Shown: one piece after another, positions 43,190 through 54,215 of the stretch
Layout of the letters: the number at the start of each line of letters is the position of its first letter
Numbering within the stretch: position 1 is the first letter of the stretch
From: Paralichthys olivaceus
Lineage: Eukaryota > Chordata > Actinopteri > Pleuronectiformes > Paralichthyidae
Length of the DNA: 64,000 nucleotides
Reading direction: 5' to 3'
Assembly: GCF_024713975.1 (NCBI RefSeq)
Contig: NC_091110.1
Coordinates: 20,406,501 to 20,470,500, forward strand
Translations under genes and position numbers: made by a program
The notes under the pieces: generated by a model
Seen by the model: only the letters and a program-made list of their open reading frames with translations
The model's database searches: none
What the model was told of the DNA's origin: nothing

Positions 43190-43852
43190 TCTGTGATTCT
43201 CAGCTCTGACCTGATTGATGCAGCTTTAACGATTCATGCTTGAGCCCGATGTCTGCAAACACACAATGATGTAACCTGAGTCCAGTGGATAAAGGTGTGA
43301 GAGATGAGATGTTTGTCCTGTATCCTTTTCCTCTGATGTCTCACTGCTTCACGCAGACGTCACATCCACCGAGACTAAAAGGTTTTACTCCACGTTTATC
43401 TTCAGGCTACGTCCACACCACCACCGTTTAGTTTTCATCAGCTTCAGGTTTGCGTCCACACAGAGGAGGTCAAATGGAGAAGTTAGTAAACGCTGCTGGT
43501 CCAGTTTGAGACGTTTGGAAACGATGACGTAGACGCTCTCGTTGTTTGGGTCTTTTCAGCCTCAGCTACGAGTGTAGAACACAACATGGAGAATCAATTA
43601 CAAGAGTGAGCTCTGTGTTTTATTAAGAAGCAGGTGTTCACATGGAGGAGACCAGATTCATAACGGTGAAAATCACAGTTGTTCCAGTGTTGTTACAGAT
43701 TGTGTAAACCACAATCTGTAACAACACTAGAACAACTCATCGTGTCACAGTCTATTTCTGTTTCTTACTCGATCAGGATTCATCTCGTAGCTGGTTTCAG
43801 GATAAAATCGGTTTCTATCAGGATGTTTATTATGAGCCAGTTTGAAAAGAGA
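43190..43852. other. PIP5KL1 3' flank
   Basis: No exon was seen. It contains a 61-base hairpin (43677-43737). About 43405-43560 is a tgcgtccacacagag / gctacgtccacacca type block that resembles a repeat frequent in teleost genomes. Confidence 0.5.
43677..43737. repeat. 28-bp inverted repeat with 5-base loop
   Basis: 43677-43704 pairs with 43710-43737 with a single mismatch; the loop is taaac. The inner arms read gttgttacagattgtg and cacaatctgtaacaac. It can form a near-perfect hairpin. Confidence 0.9.
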
Positions 43853-43994
43853 GGTTCAGTGTGCAGAATGCAGTGACATCTAGTGGTGAAGTGTCATGTT
43901 GCAGCTGAACACCCCTGTGGCTCAAAAGGTTTAGTTTGTCCAGTCTGAGCTGCTGTAGAACAAAACATGGCTGCCTCAGTAGAGAGGACCCACT
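43853..43994 (+). mobile_element. MITE family B, left half
   Basis: It starts aggttcagtgtgcagaatg, then cagtgacatctagtggtgaa, ttgcagctgaacacccct, tttgtccagtctgagctgct and acatggctgcctcagtagag. The right half of the element is missing beyond the expanded array that follows. Confidence 0.75.
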
Positions 43995-44972
43995 CCTAAA
44001 TCTAAAGTATTTAAAAATAAAGTAAAGTATTTAAAAATAAAGTATTTAAATCTAAAGTATTTAAATCTAAAGTATTTAAATCTAAAGAATTAAAACCTAA
44101 AGTATTTAAATCTAAAGTATTTAAATATAAAGAATTTAAATCTAAAGTATTTAAATCTAAAGTATTTAAATCTAAAGTATTTAAATATAAAGAATTTAAA
44201 TCTAAAGTATTTAAATCTAAAGTATTTAAATATAAAGAATTTAAATCTAAAGTATTTAAATCTAAAGTATTTAAAAATAAAGTATTTAAATCTTAAGTAT
44301 TTAAATCTAAAGTATTTAAAAATAAAGTATTTAAATCTAAAGAATTTAAATCTAAAGTATTTAAATCTAAAGTATTTAAATCTAAAGTATTTAAATCTAA
44401 AGTATTTAAATATAAAGAATTTAAATCTAAAGTATTTAAATCTAAAGTATTTAAATATAAAGAATTTAAATCTAAAGTATTTAAAAATAAAGAATTTAAA
44501 TCTAAAGTATTTAAATCTAAAGTATTTAAATCTAAAGAATTTAAATCTAAAGTATTTAAAAATAAAGAATTTAAATATAAAGTATTTAAATATAAAGAAT
44601 TTAAATATAAAGTATTTAAATCTAAAGAATTTAAATCTAAAGTATTTAAAAATAAAGAATTTAAATCTAAAGTATTTAAATCTAAAGTATTTAAATCTAA
44701 AGAATTAAAACCTAAAGTATTTAAATCTAAAGTATTTAAATCTAAAGTATTTAAATATAAAGTATTTAAATCTAAAGTATTTAAAAATAAAGTATTTAAA
44801 TCTAAAGTATTTAAAAATAAAGTATTTAAAAATAAAGTATTTAAAAATAAAGAATTTAAATCTAAAGTATTTAAAAATAAAGAATTTAAATCTAAAGTAT
44901 TTAAAAATAAAGTATTTAAATCTAAAGAATTTAAATCTAAAGTATTTAAATCTAAAGTATTTAAATCTAAAG
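43995..44972 (+). repeat. 15-bp satellite array inside MITE family B
   Basis: About 65 copies of TATTTAAATCTAAAG (variants with ATATAAAG, AAATAAAG and GAATTTAAA) run nearly without a break. Other copies of the same MITE hold only one to seven units of the same 15-mer, so this is a local expansion. Confidence 0.93.
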
Positions 44973-44979
44973 CTTTAAT

Positions 44980-46200
44980 ATCCTGAGGTCTTCAAACATC
45001 CACCCTCAGTGACAGTATTTGTCTCTGAGCTCAGTCCAATGACTCAGTAGACTCCCACAGCAGAGGTGTGTCTCGGAAATGGATGTAAACAGAAATGGAG
45101 ATGCTTGTCTTAGAGCCGAGCATCCGCCACATCCTCATTAGTTCTGGATTTGTTGAGCCGGATTCAAAGAAAATACTCAGAGGAGGTTTTCATTCCTGCT
45201 GGTCAGTTGTGTGGAGATGATGTGGAGATGATGAAGGAATCTCCGATGACACCGTCTTGATTGTATAAAATGTTTATTACAAAAAAGTTCAGCATCAATA
45301 CAAGCACTGCAATCTGCCTATGGAGAGATCCGGGTCAGTGTGGATCTCTTCTCGAGGCAACTTCAACTCCTCGTTATATAACAGGGTCGTTTTGGTTAAT
45401 TTAAAGAAAACACATCTGGTTTTCATGCAGCTCTGCTCGTCTGTCAGGTGACAGGGAGAGATAACTACTAGATAAAAATGTAGTGTAACCCTCAAAACTG
45501 TGACCTAATGCCCTATCATACATTCAGGCTTTCTCCAAACTCCTCAGGGCCTCGAACCCAAAGATACATTTCTTTTATGGGGAGGACAACACATAGCATT
45601 TCAGACACAGACACTTTCTAAATGCCACATCCCATCAAAACCACTGAGCAGATTCAAACAACCTCAGTAGAAGGACGTGGGTTGAGTCAGAGGTTCTTTT
45701 TTTTTAAATGTGGTTTTTAACATTTTCGGTTCATCATTGATTCTTGGATCCTGGTGAAACACCCTTTCGAGGAATGACTTCTGTAATTGGGTGCAGTTCT
45801 AATGAATGACATCTGTGTTTTATGATGATAAGTCTCTTTGTTTACAGCTTGTTGCTATGAGGTGGCAAAAAAAAAACCTCCAAACAAATCTCTGTCTCTG
45901 ATCTTCTTGATCTGTCCACAAAGTCCTCACTAACTCAACACTCTGTATATTTCCTACAAGGTAGAAATGGAGCAGAGATCTCCAGACAAATGTTTGGACG
46001 AATTGATTGTGTTTTGATGGTCTGGGCTTTTTTATGACATCAGATCTATTTTTTGCTCAGTGATTGGAATGTAATGATAATGCAAAAGAGGCGTTTCCCA
46101 CATGCACATGATTCGGTGACAAACCCAGTCAGTGCTCCTCCTCCTCCTCTCTCCACACACACAGTCAGATGAGGCAACTCCTCAGAGAATTCGAGGTGTA
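44980..46200. other. Intergenic stretch before the TNF-type gene
   Basis: No coding exon or known repeat was recognised on either strand. It probably holds regulatory sequence of the TNF-type gene, but nothing specific can be named. Confidence 0.4.
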
Positions 46201-46212
46201 GGCGGCTGCTGA

Positions 46213-46218
46213 TATAAG
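46213..46218 (+). promoter_or_regulatory. TATA box of the TNF-superfamily gene
   Basis: TATAAG within ctgatataagactgtg lies about 90 bases upstream of the ATG at 46306. The spacing leaves a 5' UTR of about 60 bases. TNF-family genes often have TATA promoters. Confidence 0.55.
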
Positions 46219-46305
46219 ACTGTGCATCTATCAATATGAAGAGGGAGTTCAGAAGCAGCCAGTTCACAGCTGCCTGGAGAGAAACCACACAGACCTGCTG
46301 CTGCC

Positions 46306-48542
46306 ATGGGACAGAAACTGAAGGTGCTGCCAGCCGAGGCCTCCTGCGGGGAAGCGGTGATGGGTATTGGCTGGGATGAGCCCGTGGACATCCTCATCAA
46401 ACACTGCCGGGACATGAAGCAGCAGGAGACGCGCCTCAGGCTCATCTCTCTGCTGCTGCTCCTCGGCTGTTCGGCATTTTACGTCTTCACCACCTGTGCT
46501 GAATTGAGGAAAAGAGAACATTCTGGAGTCAGTGAACAAAACGTGAGTTCCTGAACTTTTTCCTCTTGTGCAAAGTTTATCTGAGAGTTTTGGCTGCGAC
46601 TGCTCGTAGGAGGGTGGGAATCCCCCTGAAGGACTGTTATGTAATATGATGGCGAGTAAATAGTATGTAAATATAAATAGTAAATTGTATATTCTTCGTA
46701 TATATAAGTCTATATACACATATTTATACATGTGTACATGTTATTATTATTATATCATTACTACTACTATGATTATTATTATTATATATACTGTGTCTGC
46801 CATTATTACTATATACTGCTATTATATTGGTATAAGTACTATCTATATAAATATATATCATGTTATATTATATACTATATATATATATATATACACTGTA
46901 CTATTTTTATATACTGTCTAACAATAACATTACCATTAACCCTAACCCTAACCCATATTGCCACTGCACGTTATCTTATCTACCTATTGTGTTCTATCTT
47001 GTGTTCCTGTTTTTATTCTTTCTACCTCAATATTTTATTTTATTCTATTGTTCTGTATTTTATTGTATTCAAATATACCGGCTGCTCTGACGACTTAATT
47101 TCCCTTCGGGGATGAATAAAGTAACCTGTCTCTCTATCTAAATGAACTGAGCAAAGTCAGAATATCTCCCTGAGCGGTGAAGCTGTGTACTTCCTCCGCC
47201 TGAAGAATCTCTGAGTGAACAGTCTGTGGCTCTTCAGCTGGATTCACCTGTTTGACAACATGATCTCATGCTGTTCTGCCTCGAATCAGATTCACCTTCA
47301 CCTGTTGGCACTGATTCATGGTCTGAGTCAACACAACAGGAAAAATAAACTGTGAACTTGAATTGTTCTCCTGTTTATCTGATGCGTCGCTCGATGTTTA
47401 GAAAGCTGCACTTTATTATTTTATTATAAAAGTGTTCTGCTCTGTTTGTAGAGCTCAGGTGAGCAAAGGTCCCCCGAGCCCCATCAGGACAGACTGTGTA
47501 CTGCAGGTACGCTCCTTCCTACTTCAGTAAAATCCATTGATTTAAGTATTTATATTGCATTTCATGTTATGTTGTGTGGTCATGTTTGTGCTGCATGACA
47601 TAGATCAGGCTTTTTATTTCTCTGTGATTTAATGAGCTGCATTTTGAAACTGTCTCTGTTCAGTCTCATCTACAGATTCTGCTGAAAACAAGTCCCACGC
47701 TGCTCGACTCCACATTCGACTCAGTAAGTTTTCCACAGATGATGTGTTTCAGTGACACAGCTGCTTCAACGAAGCATCAAACTGTTTCACTGTCTGATAA
47801 AAGCGCGTTCTCGCTCTGAATGTCGTGGTCTCGTGTGAACTCATAAAACTGGCAGCAGTCGCTTGAGATTTCACAACCAGCGAGGGTGAATCATCATCAC
47901 ATGGACGTTCCTGTAGAAATCTGCATGACATGAAAGAACTGTGATGATTTACTGCAGATGACGATCACACTGCACCACTCACACATGAGAAGACCTGTGA
48001 GACGACTGCATCTGTACCGCTGTCACCAGATTATACACATTCAGCCACCAGGGGGCGATGGAGACGTCATCGTCAGCTGTTCGGTTGAAGCATGAAGCAT
48101 CGAACATGTGAATGATTCTCTGTTTCTTCTGCGTCCTGCAGGGTCTGTATCTGAAGACAGCCGGACTGACGAGCAGCGCATCAAGTGGGACCTGCACTTT
48201 TCCTCAGATATTAAATACGACGAGGAGAAACGAGCCGTTGTGATTCCTAAGAGCGCCGTGTATTTCCTCTACATCAGGGTTTCCTTGATTTGTCCCAACA
48301 TTAACAATACTGCATCGTTCAACAAGTTCATCATGCACCTGTCGTCCTGGAGCAAAGATTACATGAAGAACCCCGAGGTCTTGGACAGGTTCCGGGACGG
48401 GATCAGTTGTTCTCGGGAGGACTTCAGGAACGTGTTCGTGGGGGATCTGTTCGACCTGTCGGAGGGGGATCACGTGAGCGTGTTGATTAAATCTGGATAC
48501 GAACTGATCGAAAAATTCACTTTCGGGGCGTATCTTGTGTAG
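46306..48542 (+). CDS. TNF superfamily ligand, member unresolved
   Basis: A type II membrane protein of the tumour necrosis factor family, expected to trimerise and signal to a TNF receptor on another cell. Exons are 46306-46542, 47452-47506, 47676-47723 and 48142-48542. They join in phase to 246 aa. Residues 1-43 are cytoplasmic, and about 44-65 is a hydrophobic anchor (LISLLLLLGCSAFYVF). A stalk from two short exons follows. The TNF homology domain begins at SHAARLHIRL and contains IKWDLH, AVYFLYIRVSL, an NNT glycosylation sequon, FVGDLFDLSEGDHVSVLI and the final strand FTFGAYLV. The four-exon layout (anchor, two small, domain) is typical of the family. The member could not be decided: TNFSF8/TNFSF15 are the family genes on human 9q, but the match is too distant for me to assign it. 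It lies between PIP5KL1 and SH3GLB2. AATAAA is at 49029-49034. Confidence 0.8.
46680..46915 (+). repeat. AT-rich (TAT/TTA)n low-complexity stretch
   Basis: Runs of tatata and attattat in intron 1 of the TNF-type gene. Tyr/Ile-rich frames are artefacts. Confidence 0.8.
46925..47140 (+). mobile_element. LINE 3' tail fragment (type 1)
   Basis: It ends acttaatttcccttcgggga then tgaataaagtaacctgtctc, the usual look of a teleost non-LTR retrotransposon tail (aattteccttcggggatnaataaagtatct style). A (CCCTAA)-like run of three units at 46937-46953 lies at its start. Confidence 0.6.
48045..48057 (+). promoter_or_regulatory. CTCF-like motif before the last exon of the TNF-type gene
   Basis: CCACCAGGGGGCG within cagccaccagggggcgatgg matches the reverse-orientation MITE A core. 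Only a short piece of the MITE appears to be present. Confidence 0.4.
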
Positions 48543-48710
48543 AGGGTGTCTGTTCATTGGTTCAGGCTTTACGATGAATGTTTTAAAATGTTTTTTATTT
48601 TTTAAATACCTTTTGGTTATTTATCACCACTCATTGATAAGCTCCGATGCTTTACATTAACTCAAGGCTTAAAAATGACTGTGTTCAGGTTTGAACAGAA
48701 CAATTGATGT

Positions 48711-48904
48711 TAAAGGTTCAGTGTGTAGAATTTAGTGACATCCAGAAGAGAAGTTGCAGCTTTAAAAGTATTTAAATATAAAGATCCATTCTATGGTAAA
48801 GAAAACTACAATTCATACAATTTAGATGAAACACACCAGTGAAAACATTATTTTATATTCTACTTCAGTCAGTAGATCCTCTCACCTTACACACTGGAGC
48901 TTTA
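48711..48904 (+). mobile_element. MITE family B, short complete copy with TTAA flanks
   Basis: TTAA-AGGTTCAGTGTGTA at the left and TACACACTGGAGCT-TTAA at the right form 14-bp imperfect terminal inverted repeats with TTAA at both outer ends, the piggyBac-type target duplication. Inside are aatttagtgacatcca, one aagtatttaaatataaag unit, and acaattcatacaatttagat. Confidence 0.8.
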
Positions 48905-49532
48905 ACTAAAGTCTGTTCACATCCAGAGACAAACTTGTGTTTATCAGAGTTTAACCTTAACTCTGATCATTAATTCTGGTTAAACAAATGTGGGAAAAAT
49001 GTGAAAATGATCTTAAAGCTGAACAATGAATAAATGTATCGCCAGAAGGCACCGAGTGACCACGAATATCAAATATAAGAATGATACAGAGATGTGTGTA
49101 TATGGGGTCAGTCAGTTTCTTTTAGAACTCTGACATTCTTGAACAATGTTTTAGGATTTTCTTACTACTACTTTTTAATTAATTAAGGAATTTTGAATGT
49201 ATTTTTCTGCATGAACAACCTAGATTTGATAAATGACAGTGAGGGAATCTTTTTAAATACACAGAAAAAGAAAAATGATTGTGTTAGATAAAAACAACTT
49301 CACACAGTATTACTACATATGTAATGTGTTTTTCAGGTTTGGTGAAGTGTAAAGTGAAAACTAAGGAATATTAAGATTATTTATGTCACAAAACATTTAT
49401 GTTAGAATAAAATAATAATAATAGAATTAAATAATTTAAGCTTGAACTGCATTGGATAATTTTTAATGTTGTTGTTTTTCCACACTGGATTTCCTTCATC
49501 ATTATTTAACTTGCTGGGTCACAAAGATGCTG

Positions 49533-49690
49533 TGGTTCAGGAGGTTGCGCGGGTCGTCCACTGATCATAATCCAGCTGGTTCGATCCCCGGTTCCTTCAG
49601 GCTGAATGTGAAAGACACTGAACTTGACACGGTCCCTGATGCCTGAGCTTCCAGTGTGTGAACGTGATTAAACACATCGTTAAGTGCTGG
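49533..49690 (+). repeat. tRNA-like SINE element
   Basis: It reads tgctgtggttcaggaggttg, then ctggttcgatccccggttcc (B-box like), then the body caggctgaatgtgaaagaca ... gtgtgtgaacgtgatta ... gttaagtgctgg. The head resembles a tRNA promoter and the body resembles a common percomorph repeat. It is not a functional tRNA. Confidence 0.65.
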
Positions 49691-49865
49691 TCATTTGTAA
49701 AATGTGTTTAAGAACAACTTCATGTTGATTTTGAATTTACCTCCTTTGTTTAATGTGCATTTATTAAACCTCTTCCTGAAGTAAACTCTTGTTTGATTTC
49801 CCTGCATCAGTGAAAACCAACAGCTGAAGTCTGAATTCAAAAACTCAATTAAAGACATCATAAGT

Positions 49866-49965
49866 AGGGACGCACCGATACCACTCTTTTTCAGTACAAG
49901 TACAATTTGGGTCCGTGCAGATACTGACGACCGATATGAGTATTAATACCATAACATATTTTATT
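49866..49965 (+). repeat. Fragment of a 'gggacgcaccgatacc' hAT-like repeat
   Basis: The block agggacgcaccgataccact ... gtacaagtacaatttgg ... cgaccgatatgagtatt resembles a hAT-type non-autonomous element frequent in fishes. Ends are unclear. Confidence 0.45.
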
Positions 49966-50009
49966 TTGATCAGATGTTCAAATACACAACCTGATGCTGT
50001 CGATGACAT

Positions 50010-50082
50010 GTGAACCATGTGGGGACCTGGTCTCTGTGAACCATGTGGGGACCTGGTCTCTGTGAACCATGTGTGGTCCCCC
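50010..50082 (+). repeat. 30-bp tandem duplication (about 2.5 copies)
   Basis: gaaccatgtggggacctggt then ctctgt is repeated, the third copy diverging at tgtggtccccc. Confidence 0.85.
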
Positions 50083-50339
50083 GGCCAATAGGAGCCGAGA
50101 AGGCGTTATTTGAAAGTGAATGTTCTGTTCAGCTGATCACTTCCTTTTTATGCATCTAACTTCTTTCTTTAACCTGGAACACACAACTCCACACTCACAC
50201 ACACACACACACACACATCTGTATATAGTGAGTCCACCTTTTGTTAGTTTGTGTGTTTTGGATCTTTTTCTTTTTCACGTCTTCATGAATGTTCAACCTC
50301 TTCACTGTCAGGAACTCGTGTCCTTCAACTGAGCCAGAT

Positions 50340-51000
50340 ATTGATGTGCTCATTTTGTTTTAGTTATTTATTTAAATATTAATCAGAGTTCCAGGTTTGT
50401 AGTCAGTCATTTCACGAGACTTATTCAATCATTCGTCTCGTTTCCCTTCCTGTGAAGGGTGGTGTGTATTATTTCATATTCATATTTTGGATATTAAATA
50501 TTTCCCTGACAGCACACCCTTTAATGGCGCCGCGTTTAATGAGAGTACATAATCACAACAACATTCTCCTTTGTCTGAACTTGGCACTGACACACATTTC
50601 ACTTAATGAAACCTGAAAACACAGTGACACAACAAACCACTCCCGAATGTGCAGAACAGACGAGCACCGAGACGTTTCTGGAAAAGTGAGTGGCACATTG
50701 TTTCTGATGAACAGACGCTTATCTGCACGATCAGCTGGGAGCCTCTCTCTGGGAACCCCCAGTGCTGCTGTGGTTTTCTTCTTGAGACGTTCTCCGAGGT
50801 GTGTCTCCAACTGAAAAGCATCAACATCACAGAATGTGAGTCAGTTCTGTTAGAAGCAACACTGCGTGACCTTTACTGAGCAACAGCGCCCCCTGCAGCC
50901 AGTGGTGATTCATAGGTTAAACGTGACTGTGGCCTGAATCATGCTGGAGGTCAGAATGTCAGATGACGACGTCTCTGTTGTTTTGAGCTGAAACATCTTT
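50340..51000. other. Intergenic stretch, no gene recognised
   Basis: No coding exon was identified. A short repeat-family-F block (cagcgccccctgcagcc) lies near 50883. Confidence 0.45.
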
Positions 51001-51009
51001 AAAAACATT

Positions 51010-51516
51010 TAGTTAAAGCTCCAGTGTTTGAGATTCAGGTGAAAGAGAACTGCTGTCGGAAACGTAACGTAGAAGAATCCTCACGATGTTTTTAGTTTTA
51101 TTCTCAGTACCTGTACTCTGTACAATGACAATAAAGTTGAATCTAATCTAATCTAAAGTTTGTTTCATCTAAATGGTTTGAATTGTAGTTTTCTTTACCC
51201 CAGAAAAGGCTTTATACTGAAATACTTTATACTGAAATACTTTATATTGAAATACTTTATACTGAAATACTTTATATTTAAATACTTTATATTTAAATAC
51301 TTTATATTTACATGGAGGGGACCCTCTCTACGGAGGCCGCCATGTTTTTTACATGAGTCCAGACTGAACAAACTAAAACCTTTTGAGTTTTTATGACGAC
51401 TGAAGCTGCCACAGGTTCTTCTTCATGTTTGGAAGGAGAGGGGGAGGGGAGGGGTGTTCAGCTGCAACATGACACTTCACCACTAGATGTCACTAAATTC
51501 TACACACTGAACCTTG
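51010..51516 (-). mobile_element. MITE family B copy (reverse) with nested LINE tail
   Basis: It runs from ttaaagctccagtg at the left to gtcactaaattctacacact then gaaccttgaa at the right, so it lies in reverse orientation. It carries about seven copies of the 15-mer (as atttaaatactttat), a gaggccgccatg block, and a retrotransposon-like tail (gtacaatgacaataaagttg, aatctaatctaatc) inserted at about 51108-51155. Confidence 0.75.
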
Positions 51517-51532
51517 AACGTCTACTTTGGTT

Positions 51533-52700
51533 TTTAGTCTGGTTCATGTCAGATCTGCTAACATGGAGGAGGAAGGGTTAATACTGCAGCCATAGAGCTG
51601 ACATGGTTTAACCTGAGGAAGATGACATGTGATCATGTGACGGTGAATGACTTCACTGTGCACAGGGGAGGGTGGGGGGGGGGGGTGAATAAACGCGAAC
51701 GATAATAAACGCTGGTGAAACTCACCACACCCGAGCACTGGAGCAACTCCTCCAGGAGACACGGTGTGAATCACAGAGGTTTTACTCACCGGCCTCCAGG
51801 ATCCACTGCTCAGAATAAATGTGATGACATCATCTAAACATGTTCAGTTACTACAGCGAAGTTACAAAGTGATTCACAAATAAAAAGTCAAAAGTCTCAG
51901 CATGAAAATAATAAAAAACTGAAATAGGTCAAAGCTGTGAACGCTGTTAGATAAAAGCTTTGATTCACAGGAAGTTACTGACTCTGTTCTCGTGTTGCTC
52001 CGGAGTCTTTGTCCAAAATTACAAACTCATGTTCAAACCAAGCAGTGAAATTAAATCACAGTGAATTTTACTGTCGAAGGTGTGAACAGGATCCTCAGAT
52101 ACAGATGTGGACCACTTCAGGTGACGATGCCTGATGATGCGTGATGGTGTGAATCTGAAGTTTTGATATATTGAATTGAATATTTCAGGTTTTTCAGTTG
52201 TTTAAAGTTTGAGTCGATCAAATGGTGTTTTATTTTGAAAATCATTTGTGTCTTTTCTGATTGAAACATCCTGTTTTTCCTGCTCCTGTGATTGGCTGCT
52301 CAGCCCTGATGTGTTTCACCTGTTCCCTCACCTCCACCTCTCTGGTGTCTCCGAGCTCCTCAGTCTCCAGTTTGATGTTTCCTCTGCGTCCTCTGGTTCT
52401 GTTCCTGAGTTTCTTCAGGTTTTGTGTTCGGATCCTGTAAGTTTGTCTTCACACTAACTGTTGTTTTCTGTCGTCTGCACTTCGGTCCTGTAATATTCAC
52501 GACGTGAAAGCAAAGATGTTTCCCTCAGGAGGGGGGGGGGCACCAAACACTACTATGATAATAATATGAATAAGAAAACTGACTGGACTTTTAATCCTGT
52601 GGCCAGAAACACGAACCAAAATAATAAAGTTGTTTCTATTGAAACTAAGTAAAAAAGTAACCGTGTTGATTAGTGACATTCAAGAAACACACAATCACAT
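51533..52700. other. Intergenic stretch with repeat fragments
   Basis: A short reverse MITE-A fragment (ggttcatgtcagatctgctaac) is at about 51540, and a family-D fragment (cctgctcctgtgattggctg, 52279 onward) is shared with 62750. No gene was recognised. Confidence 0.45.
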
Positions 52701-52720
52701 GACTGTCACACACGTGCATG

Positions 52721-52726
52721 TTTATT
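52721..52726 (-). terminator. Possible distal poly(A) signal of SH3GLB2
   Basis: TTTATT on the plus strand is an AATAAA on the minus strand about 2.3 kb beyond the SH3GLB2 stop. The stretch from here to 54210 shows no recognised gene and may be 3' UTR. Weak. Confidence 0.25.
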
Positions 52727-54215
52727 GTACATCGAACCAGAGCCCATCAGTCAGAGGAAAACACAGATGTGACCAATGTTCACTCATTGCAACAACACAC
52801 TAAATTCTAAATATGAAAATAACCCAAAACACAGCTCTTCAAAATAAATCCTGAATTTATGTACACACAGTAAATAAATATGTTCTTCAGTCAGCTTTAA
52901 CTTCCACTGCTGCTTCTAACTTTTACAGCCGCCTCTCATGAACCTGATTTCACAGTTTCATCAGTTCACACTGGAAAGTAAAAAGTTAGTCCTGAGGGTG
53001 GCATGGGAGGAAATAAGTAGTTTACTCTGCAAATTGAATTCTGACGGTTTTTCCTGACATAGCAGAGGTAGTGGCCATCGAGGAAAAGTCAGCGAGGCAC
53101 AAAACATCTGGATCATCCTCTGGGAACCAGGAATATCTTTGCTAGCTATGACCCCACTGCGTAAAGTCAAGGTCCAACAAATTTGAAATGACTCATAATT
53201 AATTCCAATGTGTTTGAATGAGGAGTTTTTAAATTGTAGAACCTGAAACACTGATCGTTCACTCAGGAAGACGACGTAACATCCCTGACTTACTGTGTCT
53301 AATTCAAACCTATTGAAGAGTTCAGAGTATCTGTTTAAGATCTTCATGTTGACGACAGAATAAAAAGGGAGACTTCTACTGTGAAGTGTCCTTGAGGTTC
53401 CCTTCATACACACAACACACAGCTCTGACTCACACTTATTGCACTGATGAGGTTAGTTTCACATTTAGGATCGAACCAAACAACCTTTCTCTGGGATAAT
53501 GAGTAATTTCTCGGATGTTGTCATCCATGCACGTAAACTCAGGACGTCCACAGACACATGTGGAGTCAGGTCGAGCTGTGAGTCACACTCAGAGAGCTGG
53601 TGTGTTGAGGTATGATTAAGAGCAGAGCTACCACACACTGATAATGATCTTCTCTTAGACTGAGGCCTCTTAGAAAGAAATGTTTGATTCAAGGCTGAAT
53701 TCACAGGACCACGTTTTAGTTATTAAACTCATCAGTCACATGACTCGACCACCAGCGGTGAACACAAAGCGTCGCTAACACTTCCTGTCAGGAACAGTTC
53801 CACCTCGTTGTCGCTCAGAGAAAAGAAATCCCTGACTTTTCACCATCACTGATCCTCATCTGGTGACAACCACGAGATGGTTTCGGTCTTTAGGGTCAAA
53901 CTGTTCTGACTGCTCGTGCTTTTTGCTCCACAGATCATTGAGCCACGTCAGCGTCTTCCTGGATCTCAGCGATCACTTTGGTGAGTAAAGCGTTGTCAGA
54001 GCAGACAGGAAAGACAAAGGGAAAGACCCTGAACGCCTCACGGAAGCTTTGTGACTTAAAACAAGAAGTACAAACAACCAACACCGGAGGTACAGAGGTG
54101 ATGAACCGGCTGCAGCTGCTCTCAGATACAGAAACTGTAGAACGAGACGTAAAGTGAAGATTGATGGTTTTAAAGTTGGTGATCGTGGTTGAGATATGTC
54201 CCTTTGAATAGGTTA

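Noticed and set aside
43677-43737. A microRNA precursor
   Set aside because: The stem is near-perfect but the loop is only five bases and the hairpin is short; it does not look like a conserved pre-miRNA.
46937-46953. Interstitial telomere repeat (ccctaa)n
   Set aside because: Only about three units, at the start of a retrotransposon-like tail; too short to claim telomeric origin.
49533-49690. A tRNA gene
   Set aside because: Only B-box-like and A-box-like stretches are present, without acceptor stem or anticodon arm; it reads as a SINE.
52961-53413. A 150-residue minus-strand ORF
   Set aside because: No recognisable domain, no splice structure and no codon bias; left unannotated.
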